Shown here in pieces: positions 11,461 to 22,900 of a DNA stretch of 64,000 nt (its first letter is position 1; each line of letters opens with the position of its first letter). Where the stretch lies: contig JAKULF010000013.1 of the NCBI GenBank assembly GCA_022661535.1, positions 1,116,001 through 1,180,000 on the forward strand, given 5' to 3'. The translations under genes and the position numbers were made by a program. This stretch comes from Eutypa lata (Eukaryota > Ascomycota > Sordariomycetes > Xylariales > Diatrypaceae). The notes beneath the pieces are model-generated. The model was not told where the DNA came from, did no database searches, and was given only the letters and a program-made list of their open reading frames with translations.

Positions 11461-12885
11461 ATTTGCACACCTTTAAAGTTCTTTTTACGTATTTCTTTAT
11501 AATACCTTTAAATTAATTAATAAAATTAAGCTAATTTATTAACTAATAAAGTCGGCATTTCTTTATAAAACGTACTTTTTATTTTTCAAAAATATTAAAG
11601 ATTTAAAATATAAAGAATTAAAAACGTAAAAAGTTTAAATTTAAATTTAAATTAATTTTAAAGAATAATAATAATTATTATATTATTATTATATAATTAT
11701 ATATAATTATTTTTAATTTTATATATTAATATAATTAAATTATATTATTATATAAAGTAATTTTTTTAATATTATATTATATATTTTTTATATAAAAATA
11801 AATTAATTATAATTTTATTTATTTATTTAATATATTTTAATATTATTTTAAAATATAAAATAAAAAATATAAATTTAAATAATTATATAAATATAAACTT
11901 TACGTAATATAAATTAAAGTTATTATTTTAATATAATTTAAAACGTATTAATTTTAATATAAAAAAAGTTATTTAATAATATTTTATTTTAATTTAATAT
12001 AATATAATATATATATTAAAATATAATATATTAAAATATTATATTTTAATTTTAATATTTTTAAATAAATACGTAATAATAATTAATAAATTAACTCTTT
12101 ATTAATATTAAATTATTATAAATTAATTATTTAAAAAATTTAAAATATTAAAAGTTTTTATATATAATAATAAAAATTTAAAAAGTATTTTTTATATATA
12201 TTTTAAAATTATTATTAAATATTAATATAATATATATTACGTAATAAAAATATATTATCGTATAATATATAAAGTTATATTTTAAATATATTTTAAAATA
12301 ATATTATATCGTTTTTAATTATAATTTTATTAAATATTAAAAATAAAAGGTTTTAATATTAAAAATATATAAATAAAAGGTTTATATATTAAATAATCGC
12401 TTTTTTTTAATTAATTATTATTTAAAAGTTAAATAAAACTTTATAAAAAAATAAAAATAATATTTTAAAAAAAAAACTTTAAAAATATTTTACTTTATAT
12501 ATTAAGCTTTTTTCGATTAATTATATTTTACGTATTTATTAAATTTAATATAAAAACATTTTTATAAATTTTAAATATTATTCGAAAAAGCTTAATTTAA
12601 TTTAATAAATTTCGATTCTTTAAATATTAAAAACGACGTTTTTTTTATATAAATTAATTTTTATTTTTATAACGTTTTTATTAATAATTAATTAATAAAA
12701 ATATATATTAAAAAAGAAATTAAATTATTAAATTTAAATTTAAATAACGATTATAAATATATATACATATTTATTATAACTTTAATTAAAAATAATAATT
12801 ATAAAATTAAAGTTTAAAAAGCTTTATATATTAAAATTATTTTATTTAAATATTTTTATAATTAATATATTATTAATATAATTTT

Positions 12886-13430
12886 AATTATTTCGAAAAA
12901 AGTCGTTTAAAAGTAATATTATATAATAAAAGCTTAAAGCGTTATAATTTTAACGATATAATAAATAATTATAATATATTAAAAAAAACGTTTAAATTAA
13001 ATTACGTAAGTTATTTATTCGAACGATTATTTAATTCGTATATTATTATTATTACTTTAATTATTTCGAAAAAAAGATTTTTTAAAAATAACATTATATA
13101 AAAAAAACTTAAAACGTTATAATTTTTTTAATTTAAATAATAATAATAATATATAAATTAAATAATCGTTCGAATAAATTACTTACGTAATTTAATTTAA
13201 ATTTATAAGTTTATAAATTTATAAATTACTTTATAAATTTAAAGGTTTATAAACTTATAAGTTTATAAGTTTATAAATTTATTTTATAAATTTAAAAGTT
13301 TTTTTTAATTATATATTATTATTATTATTTAATTAAAAAAATTATAATATTCGAAACTTTTATTATATTAAATTATACTTATACGATTTTTTTTTAAATA
13401 ATTAAAATAATAATAATAATATATATATAA
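12886..13430. repeat. Cluster of inverted and direct repeats
   Basis: An arm at about 12990-13050 (core ATTCGAACGATTATTTAATT) is matched in reverse complement at about 13140-13203 (core AATTAAATAATCGTTCGAAT), with roughly 85-90 bp between. A flanking unit starting TTAATTATTTCGAAAAAA occurs at about 12886 and again at 13057. A diverged inverted copy of the same material occurs at about 13310-13425. The arrangement resembles nested small terminal-inverted-repeat elements, but no target duplication could be assigned. Confidence 0.55.
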
Positions 13431-15120
13431 AAAACGTATTAAAACGCGTTTATAAAGTAATTTTTATAAAGTAATTTTTATAAAATAATTTATTAATTTT
13501 AATTCGTATAACTTCGTTTTAAATTTAAAAAAATAATAAAAATTTTTATATATATTAATTTATAAATTTAATGTATATAAAAATTTAAATTTATTACGAA
13601 TTATTTCATTTTAAAATATAAAATTTATAATATATAAAAAGCGAAAAATTATTAAAAAAACTTAAATTATTATAATTTTATATTAATTTTAAAAATTTAA
13701 TTAATTAAAAAATAACGCATTAATATAATATAATATATATATATATAATAATTTAAGATTTAAAATAAAAAATATCGAAGTTATTTCGCGAAATAAATTC
13801 GTTTAATAACTTTATAAAAGAAATTAAAATAAAAGAATTTAAAAAATATAAAAGTTATAAAAGCGTTATATTTAAAATAAAATTAAAGTTAATTTAATTA
13901 AATTAACGATTTACTTTATATTAATTAATTAACGTTAATTTATTATAACTTTTATTTTAATAAATTAAAAGATTAATATTAATATATTAATAATTATAAA
14001 ATTAAAAAAATTATTAAATTTAAAAGTTTTTTATTTTAAATTATTTAAAAATTAATCGTAAAATTTAAAATAAAAATAATTTTAATATAATTTTAATAAT
14101 TAATAAAAAAATTAAAAAAAATAAAATTTAATTAATGCTTAATTAATTTAAAATTAATTAACGTTACTTTTTTAATTAATTTTAAAAGAAATTTAATATT
14201 TTAATTAAATATATTTTTTAAGTTTTATAAATTATTTAACTTTAATTATTTATAATTTATAACTTTTAAATTTATAAATTAAAAAATTAAAAAATTATAA
14301 ATTAATTTTATATTTAATTTATAATTATATATAAATAATAATAATTATAAATTTAAAAGCTATAAATAATAATAATTAAATAAATAATTTATAATTTTAT
14401 AATTTTTAAATTTATAATTATAAATAATTATAATAATTATATAATAATAATAATTAAATAATTTATAAATTTATTTTATAATATATAACTTTATAACTTT
14501 TAAATTTATAATTTATTTATAATTATATTTAATTAATTATAATAATAATATAATTAAATAATAATAACTTTAATTATTTATTTAACTTTTAATTAATTAA
14601 TTTAATTATAAATTTATTAAATTTATTTTATTAAATTTATATATAAAATTAAATAAAACGTTTATATATAAAAATTAATATAAAAAGCGTATAATATAAT
14701 AATTAAATTTATAAAATTCGTAATATATAATAATAAATTTATAAAGCTTAAAGTTTAAATTATCGTAATATATAATTTATTATAAACTTTATAAATAAAA
14801 ATAAATATTATAATAATTTAAATAACTTTATTATTATTAATTACTTTTAACTTTAAATAAAATGTTTAATTAAATTTTTCGAATTTAACGTAATAAATTA
14901 TAATTTACGAAATAAAATTTTATCGATTTTAAAAATTAAAAAAAAGTTTTTAAAATTTACGAAAAGTTATATTTTTTTATATCGTAATAATTAATAAAGT
15001 TTTATAATTAATATATATATTTATTAATAATTTATAATTAAAATTATTTTAAAATTATTATTATTATAACGTAATTATTATAAATATAAGTTGTTAATTT
15101 AATTTATTTAATTTAATTTA

Positions 15121-15842
15121 TTTATTTTATTTATTTTATTTATTTTATTTATTTTATTTATTTTATTTATTTTATTTATTTTATTTATTTTATTTATTTT
15201 ATTTATTTTATTTATTTTATTTATTTTATTTATTTTATTTATTTTATTTATTTTATTTATTTTATTTATTTTATTTATTTTATTTATTTTATTTATTTTA
15301 TTTATTTTATTTATTTTATTTATTTTATTTATTTTATTTATTTTATTTATTTTATTTATTTTATTTATTTTATTTATTTTATTTATTTTATTTATTTTAT
15401 TTATTTTATTTATTTTATTTATTTTATTTATTTTATTTATTTTATTTATTTTATTTATTTTATTTATTTTATTTATTTTATTTATTTTATTTATTTTATT
15501 TATTTTATTTATTTTATTTATTTTATTTATTTTATTTATTTTATTTATTTTATTTATTTTATTTATTTTATTTATTTTATTTATTTTATTTATTTTATTT
15601 ATTTTATTTATTTTATTTATTTTATTTATTTTATTTATTTTATTTATTTTATTTATTTTATTTATTTTATTTATTTTATTTATTTTATTTATTTTATTTA
15701 TTTTATTTATTTTATTTATTTTATTTATTTTATTTATTTTATTTATTTTATTTATTTTATTTATTTTATTTATTTTATTTATTTTATTTATTTTATTTAT
15801 TTTATTTATTTTATTTATTTTATTTATTTTATTTATTTTATT
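15121..15842. repeat. Perfect 9-bp minisatellite, unit TTTATTTTA, about 80 copies
   Basis: The nine-base unit TTTATTTTA repeats without a single interruption from about 15121 to 15842, roughly 722 bp. The preceding unit (15112-15120) has one mismatch and marks the edge. The unit contains no C or G, so RIP cannot mutate it. Confidence 0.97.
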
Positions 15843-16305
15843 AAATTATTTAAATTAAATATTTAAATTAAATATATATTTAAAATAAATATATAAAGTA
15901 AATAAATTAAAATTATTATATTAATTTAAATTTATACTGTAATTAATTTATTTATTAACGTTAATATAACTTTATTATTAATTAATAAATAACTAATATC
16001 GTTAATTAAAAAGTTAATTCCGTTGAGTTGATTTCAACCCTGGTTTAGGGAGAAGCGGACATTATGCAAGCTATTACACCATCTTTTAAGCATACTTTCA
16101 ACCCTCTATGACACACCAAGAAAGGCTGTATAATCTAATTCTGTCCGTAGGGACACATAGAAGGGTACAGGCGTATTTGATAAGTCAATTCTCACAGACC
16201 TTGCTGATGAAACCAACGTAACTATTTACTAGTAAAATAACGATAAAGGCAGAGTACATAATTCTCGTTCGAGAATAATAAATAAGTTCACCTATTCTAC
16301 CTTCA

Positions 16306-17167
16306 CTAATACTTGGCCTTGTGGGTGGAAGCCTTCTCAGTGATGATATGATTAATAGCATTTTGGATGATATCTGCGAGAGCATCTGGCCTGCTAAGGA
16401 ACGGTGAGTGGCTAGAATCAAGGCTTGCAGAAAACGAGCCTGCCGGGAAGTTGGAAAACATGCGGCGCTGTGTGCTGGGGCCCAGTGCTTGGTCCTTCTC
16501 CGTGAAAATGTAACCGACTTCGAAGGCTTCCTTCCAGGGGGCGTAGGCTGACTTGTCCAGCGCAATTTGCAGAGGCATCGGCTCTAGAGCCGCAACAGCT
16601 TTAGCCGCAAGAAAGGGCTTGACATCGGTATAAAAGAGTTTAGTCGGGTCGCTAGGCGTAACAAAGTTGTCCTAAACAACGTGCTATCAGCGTGCTGCAG
16701 ACGATACGATGGATCAATGTAGTATTTACCTCTGTCACATTCCACCAGTCGGGGTACACGTTGCCGTGTGCCATTAGAAGGCTCGTTCCAACGGGGACGG
16801 CGAACGCACATAGAAACACGAGCATGATAATTCCTCCAGGTTTGCCATTAGCGGAACGCTGGTCTGCGCTGAGACCTTGGACTGAATTTGATGCGACAAG
16901 GCCGCCGTACGAATGAGCCACTAGGATGACTTCTTTGCCCGCCTCGACGAGCTTGAGCAAGGCGGACCTAACTTCTACCGCATCATCGATGACCCCAGCA
17001 CTAGCATTCTTGGAGCCGACCGTGACTAATGTTGCCGAGTCGGTTTCATAGCCTCGAGTTGACAGGATATTACGGACATCGTCAAAGATCCACGGATGGT
17101 GCCACGCACCAGGTATGAAGAATATGGTTGGTGAATTCTTACTGACCTGAACGGCAGACGCAGCCAT
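16306..17167 (-). CDS. Alpha/beta-hydrolase fold protein
   Basis: Two exons (17167-16730 and 16671-16306) are separated by a 58-nt intron and encode 267 residues. The N-terminus has the FIPGAWHHPWIF oxyanion-region motif, the nucleophile elbow is AHSYGG (Ser in G-x-S-x-G-like form), and the likely catalytic His is in SSHSPFLSRPD near the C-terminus. This is the small cytosolic AB-hydrolase type common in fungi, and the substrate is unknown. I chose the ATG at 17167 (MAASAVQ) over the upstream in-frame one at 17188 because it begins directly at the conserved domain. The gene lies immediately downstream, in the same orientation, of a Copia 3' remnant whose candidate LTR carries a TATA-like box. 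Confidence 0.85.
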
Positions 17168-17229
17168 AATGACAAATATAATGGTCAAGTTAACGGATAA
17201 TAGTATACGTAATATGAAGGAGACTTGGC

Positions 17230-17532
17230 TTTCGAGATGTTCGAGGAAAAAAGATCGATGTTCCTTGCTGAAATGCAGGATAATAAGCTTCGCCGACTAA
17301 GGTAGCAGCCACTATAGAAGTGGGAGGAACGTCTGCTTATATACAGAATCAGCTATATTGACATGCACTATACCATGAACCACTCTCGCTTTAACCCTTA
17401 CGTCAACCCTGCCCTCCACTAGGCATGCTATCCCCCGCTTGGTCTGAAGGTCTATGGTTAAACACCCGGCTTGGTCCTCCTTCACTCTGCTCCGTAGGTT
17501 TAGGTATAGGATCACGGCCGCTAATCCCATCA
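17230..17532 (-). repeat. Candidate Copia 3' LTR (inner end only defined)
   Basis: Downstream of the Copia RNase H stop (17560-17562), on the minus strand, comes a purine-rich tract (GAGGTAGGTTCGGGAGTAGG) and then TGATGGG starting at 17532. This is the arrangement of polypurine tract and 3' LTR. The outer LTR end is not identified because there is no partner LTR here; 17230 is only an estimate. It contains TATATAAG at 17343-17336. Confidence 0.45.
17336..17343 (-). promoter_or_regulatory. TATA-like box inside candidate LTR
   Basis: The minus strand reads TATATAAG here, about 170 nt before the ATG of the alpha/beta-hydrolase in the same orientation. It could be the LTR's own promoter and may now serve the hydrolase gene. 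Confidence 0.4.
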
Positions 17533-17559
17533 CCTACTCCCGAACCTACCTCGGGTCGG

Positions 17560-17775
17560 CTACATCTCAGTTTTAAGTACCGACTTTAGACCGAGGGCGT
17601 CGCAAAACCTCACGAACAGATATCGGGCAAGTGGCATAGCCAAGCCGTCTACCACCATGTTCTCAATGTGAATGTACTCCAGCTGTACTGCTCCCTCATT
17701 TACTTTCCCACGAGCGAAACGCTGCTGGATGTCGAGTCCGGTTGTGATTACCAGGGTTCCTTGCTAGTGCAATGA
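17560..17775 (-). pseudogene. Copia retrotransposon RNase H fragment
   Basis: The minus strand reads the C-terminal end of a Ty1/Copia RNase H: IALARNPGNHNRTRH, then after a frameshift DIQQRFARGKVNEGAVQLEY, then MVVDGLAMPLARYLFVRF and a stop at 17560-17562. In the family the corresponding motifs are the N-x-x-N-H-x-R-T-K-H-I-D stretch and the M-V-A-D-G-L-T-K-P-L stretch. The frameshift lies near 17733 and looks like a small deletion. Unlike the full element at 19750-26802, this piece has normal base composition, so it escaped RIP, perhaps because it is short or single-copy. Confidence 0.75.
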
Positions 17776-18240
17776 TACCTTATCACACTGCACATACCAC
17801 GAGAGCAGTACACGCGAGAGCAGAACGAGCAGCAGAAGATCCACTTCCCGGGCTACGAGCCATTACCTGGGATAGAGAAGATACTCTCAAACCTACGGCG
17901 TATCGGGAACACGAACGAGTTCGACGTCCAGATCGCGCTCGCGACGAGCAGCGAGCAAGGTAGATTATTGCCGCATTAGGTGCAGACGCCCATAGCATTC
18001 CCCTCCGTCCCCCTTCATCGAAAGATTTATAATAAGGTTGATAAACAATTATTAAAGTTATATTACATTTCGAATAATTCGGGTTTAACCTTTATACTTT
18101 AATATATATAATAACAATAGAAAAATAAATTCTTTTTTTAAGGAAATAATTATAACATATTATTTATTTTATTTTATTTCATTTTTATTAATTATAAGCA
18201 AGTTGTTTAATACCGTAAAAAATAGCTATATTTAACACAA
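17776..18240. other. Unassigned region with mild AT-rich patch
   Basis: 17776-18000 is Arg/Ser-rich in several frames on both strands but matches no Copia domain that I recognise. 18010-18240 is mildly AT-rich and may be a partly mutated repeat fragment. No gene is supported. Confidence 0.4.
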
Positions 18241-19686
18241 GGCCGAATTGATGGCGTCAGCCTCATAGTACAGCCCCCACAAGGACCGCACCTGTGCACA
18301 ACAGAACTACACCACCTTTTACCTATAATTAATTGTAGCTAAGGTTGCTTGTAGTAGATAAAGTTATACTAGATATTACCTGTATAATCACCCTATAATA
18401 TTAATAATTGGTGGAGCAATGAAGTGTAGAACCTGGCATCTTTATGGCGCGCACAAGGATACTCCTTTACCATTAGTTAAACTGTGCAATCGAACAAGTT
18501 CACTCCCTTCCAGAAAGCTCCCTGATGTCATTAAGTTCGCCTGTCACAGGTGTGTTTGTTTTAGACCAAACTAATGGGCTCAATCAATTCTTACCATTCC
18601 CATTGTCCCGCGTCTTGTACTCTAATGAATACTTAAACAGTTGGAGAGACGACCCCGAGCCGCCGACATTGCCACAACCATTCCCTGTGCCTTCCCTTGG
18701 AGATGCACCTCTCGATATGTATGGTTTTTGAAAGTTCTTTGCGTTCTCCGACCACAGCGCCGCACCCAGGCAACAAAGCACTCTACCGAGGACACCCTTT
18801 GCCATCCATCAACCTTACAAACAGCATTATAGATACAAACCTCTCCCCAATAAATTTACGTGCTTGGCTCCTCCCCCAGAGCCCGCTAGCTTCTTCAGGT
18901 GGGCTACCTCGGAATGACGTCTGGTGTGAATTATAAGTTGCCTCCTTGTGTTGTCTTGGCCATGATTGTAGGTACACTCGGGAGTGCTGCCAGAATGACT
19001 GCGGGTAATATAAAAGGGTATTGAAGAGATATGGGTTGAAAGGATTATCCGCAATTTATGCTTTATATCAGATGTCTCATAACACGCCATTTGTTGTCAT
19101 AATGAGTGCCAAGAGAGACTCAACGCCATCGTCGTGTAACCAATGAGATCGATGCGTCATGCGTGGGCTTGAGCTGATCATGCCAAATGTTGGTTGGCTT
19201 CAAGGAAACACAATGGAAGGACGTCATTTTTGCAGAGAGTATACGGAGCATAGTACAAACACTGAACAGGATCTACAGAAAATATGGTGCTGATGCAGTC
19301 ACTAACAAAATCGGTTTCCATCCCACACATATCCCAATATTTTGGACCTCGAGCCATTTTTCTGGCACGGACAATGCAGGTCATTTGGGCTGCGCATTTA
19401 CCTTCATCACGTACAGAAAGATCTAGGATGTGAATTTATGGGATACTAAGCATAGTGATAATTGTCTGGCAAGCTCTATAACCGGGGAACGGTGGCTAGA
19501 AAGCTCCTTATATACAAAAGAAGCACCGGAATATGCTCACGATCTATCTACTGCGCCAACATTGCTGACTCTTTAGCTGTAGTGTGCCAGATCAGGGCTT
19601 CCTCGACCAACAAGATTCACATCTATGGGTTGAGCTGGGTGAGCATTGCCAATGAAGCTTGTTTTACACCTATACGAGCACCTGAC
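18241..19686. other. Gene-free region downstream of the displaced DJ-1-like 3' end
   Basis: This is ordinary composition holding several short overlapping frames (for example around 18525-18940 and 19187-19755) with no domain, codon pattern or intron structure. It is the original 3' flank of the DJ-1-like gene before the Copia insertion. Confidence 0.55.
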
Positions 19687-19749
19687 CTAAAAACCCAAAG
19701 CTTTAGTAATAGCCTCCCCAACGCCTCTCGCGCTTGCTGGGTTCTGACC
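19687..19749 (-). pseudogene. Displaced last codons of the DJ-1/PfpI-like gene
   Basis: On the minus strand this piece begins with the target-site copy GGTCA and continues as coding sequence for QNPASARGVGEAITKALGF, with stop TAG at 19689-19687. It is the natural C-terminus of the gene whose body lies at 26803-27522, now separated from it by the 7053-bp Copia element. Joining the two sides while keeping one copy of the 5-bp duplication restores the frame with no adjustment. Confidence 0.93.
19745..19749 (+). repeat. Target-site duplication TGACC, left copy
   Basis: TGACC immediately precedes the 5' LTR and is repeated at 26803-26807 immediately after the 3' LTR. Five bases is the usual length for LTR-retrotransposon integration. 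Confidence 0.93.
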
Positions 19750-19909
19750 TGTTGAAATACGGTGGCTGGTAAATCCAGGTGGCTGGAACGCCCCACACTT
19801 GTGGCTATATAATGCGTGAAATGCTCTTTATTTATACATAAAGATAATTTATTTATTTAAGTAATAATAATATATAATATAACTTTATAACTTATGTTTA
19901 TATTTAATA
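19750..19909 (+). repeat. Copia 5' LTR
   Basis: 160 bp, aligning end to end with 26643-26802. It is unmutated for roughly the first 75 bases, after which CA/TG and CC positions become TA and TT relative to the right copy. Confidence 0.92.
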
Positions 19910-22900
19910 AATTATAAGTTTAAAAAGTTTATACGAAATTTTTTATTATATATTTTATTATTTATAATTTATTTTATTATTAAATATTTTATAAATTAAT
20001 TTATTATATTTTTTATTATAAAATAAAGCGAAAAATTCTTAATATATTTAATAAAATCCGGCATTTTTCGAAATTTACGATTATTTTTTTATCGAAAATA
20101 TCGTTGTTTATATTTATTAACGATTATTTATGTTTTATTTAAATTATAATTAATATATAATTAATAATTTTTTTTTTATTTAATTAAAATTTAATTATAT
20201 ATTTTATTAAATATATTTAAAATTTATAACGTTAAAAGTAAAACATTTTAAAATTAATTATATAAATAATAAAATAATAATATAAATATTTTTCGTTTTA
20301 TTTTTTCTTTTTAACGTTATTTAAATAATAATTAAATTAATAATATTATAATAAATTTATTAAATAATAATATAAATAAATAATAAAAATATAATTTAAA
20401 AAATCGTTTTATAATAAAATTATAATTTTTTAAATTTCTTAATAAATAAAACTTTTTTTATTTAATTTATATTTTTTTATAATTTTCGATTAAAATTTTT
20501 TTTAATAACGATAACTTTAAAAATTAAAATTATACTTTTATTAAATTTATTAATTATTTTTCGTTATTTAACTTTAATAACGTATTATTTATATTTATAT
20601 TTTATAATTTTAATAAAGTTAATTTATTTAATTTAAATTTACGTTAAAATTTATATTTAAATTTACTTTTAATTTTATATTTATATTTATATTTTTTATT
20701 ATTTTAAACTTAAAAGCGATATTTAATTTAATATTTAATATTATATTTATTATTTATAAACGTATATTTTTATTCGATTTATTTAAACTTTATTACGTTA
20801 ATAAAAGTTTAATAATAAAGTTAAAAAAAATACGTAAATTTTAATTAATTATTATATTTAAATTTTATAATAATAACTTTAATTAAAACGAAAATTAATT
20901 CGTTAAATAATATAATAAAATTTAAGTTTTTTTTAAAATAAATTAATTTTAAACGAAATATAATAAATTGTTTTTATATTTAAAAGTACGGTCGTTTATT
21001 TTTAAATAAAAACGAAGTCGAAAAACCCGAAAAAATTAACGAATTAATTAAGTTTAAAAAATTTAAAAATTTAAAAAATTTAAAAAATAAATAAAATAAA
21101 ATATTAAGTTATATTTAATATAAATTAAAAGAAAACTTTAAGATTAAAATTAATAATAATAAATATTTAAATACGTTATTTATTATTTAAAAATATTTAA
21201 TTAAGTATTATCGATTTAAAAATAATATTATATTTTAATAATTATTTTATTAATAAAATAATATTACTTTAACGACGAAATATATCGTAATCGTTTTAAT
21301 TATTAAATTTTATTAAATTAAAATAAATTTTATTAAATTAAATAAAACTTATATTATTTTAACTTTATATTTTATTAATAAACTTTTTTTTATATTTAAT
21401 TCGAATTACTTTATCTTTTTTATTATTTTTTATTAATTTTATAATATTATTTTTAAAAGAAATAAAGTTAATAAAATTATTAAAATAATAATAACGTTTA
21501 AAAAAACCTTGTAATTTATTTTATAAAAAGAATAAAATTTATATATTAAAAATAATAACGGTTTATAAGTTAAATTTCTTTACGCTTAACGTTTTAATAA
21601 ATTATAAAGCGATAAAAATAAACGAAAAATACTTAACGAATTTTAATATAATTATTATAAAATCGTTAAACGTAAAGTTATTAATTATTTATTTAACGAT
21701 TGTTTTTAAAAATATTTAAAAAAAACATTATTATATTAATAAAGTAATAAAACTTAATAATTTAAAAAATAAAAATTAAATAATAATAATATTTTAATAA
21801 TTTTCGTTAAATTAATATACGAAAATAACGAAGTTAATAACGATATTAAACTTATCGTTATTAATATATTTTTAATAATAAAAAACAATATCGTTAAATT
21901 ATTATAAATTATATTATAATTAAATATTTTATTTTATTTTTTTAAAAGCATTTTATTTAATATTTACTTTATAATTACTTAAAAGTAATTTAATAAATAA
22001 TTTATTATAAGTTTATTTATCGATTTTATTATTAATTTAATTATATTAACTTTTAAGTTTAAGTTAAACGATATATTAAACGGCTTTAATACGAAATAAT
22101 AATTAATAAAATTAAAACTTATATTTTTATTTAAAAATAAAGTAATAAAGTTAATAAAAAAGTTATAAAAGATATTAATTTTAAATAATAATTATAATTA
22201 AATAAATTATTATAAACGAAAATTATTTAATAACTTTCGATTATATAAAGAATTATAAATATATAACATTAAAAATAAAGTTTTAATATTAAAATATAAA
22301 AGTATTATATTTTTCGATATTTTAATTAACGATAAAGTAAAACGCATTAATATTTAAAATGTAATTTATTATTTAAAGTTAAAAGTAAACTTTATTTCGA
22401 TTATTTAATTTATTAAAAAAAAAGCGAAATTTTTATTTCGTTAAAATATCGCTTATAACGTTAAAAAAAAATATATTTTTTTAATTATAATTAAATTAAT
22501 AAACTTATACGTAATCGATTAATTTAATAATATAATTAATATAATTAACTTTAATATAACTTTTTACTTTTATTTTATTATAAACTTTAATTTATTAATT
22601 TAATATAAACGATTAAAGTATTTTAATAAATAAAATATTTATAAGTTAATAATTATATTAAAAAATCTTAAGCTTTTAAAATAATAATATTTATATAATA
22701 ATTATATTAAAAGTTATTATTAAAAAAAACCTTATAAAAATAAATTAAAAAAAAGCATTTATTATTTAAAATTATTATATTTAAACGAAGTTAATATATT
22801 ATAAAGTATCGTTAATTACGATAAATTTATTAATTAATTAATTATAATTTATAATAAGTTTTAAATAAATTAAGTTATTTTAATTAAATAATTTAAAAAT

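Larger units (their letters stand above)
11461..16020. other. AT-rich RIP-type block with minisatellite and inverted repeats
   Basis: This 4.5-kb block is close to pure A/T, more extreme in places than the two retroelements. It contains a perfect 9-bp minisatellite (15121-15842) and a cluster of inverted and direct repeats (12886-13430). An approximate inverted repeat of about 40 bp links 11478-11517 to 11602-11643. I found no LTR pair, target-site duplication or coding trace, so the origin of the block is unknown. Confidence 0.65.

Noticed and set aside
15121..15842. CRISPR-like or centromeric satellite array
   Set aside because: Contiguous 9-bp units without spacers in a fungal genome; a minisatellite is sufficient.
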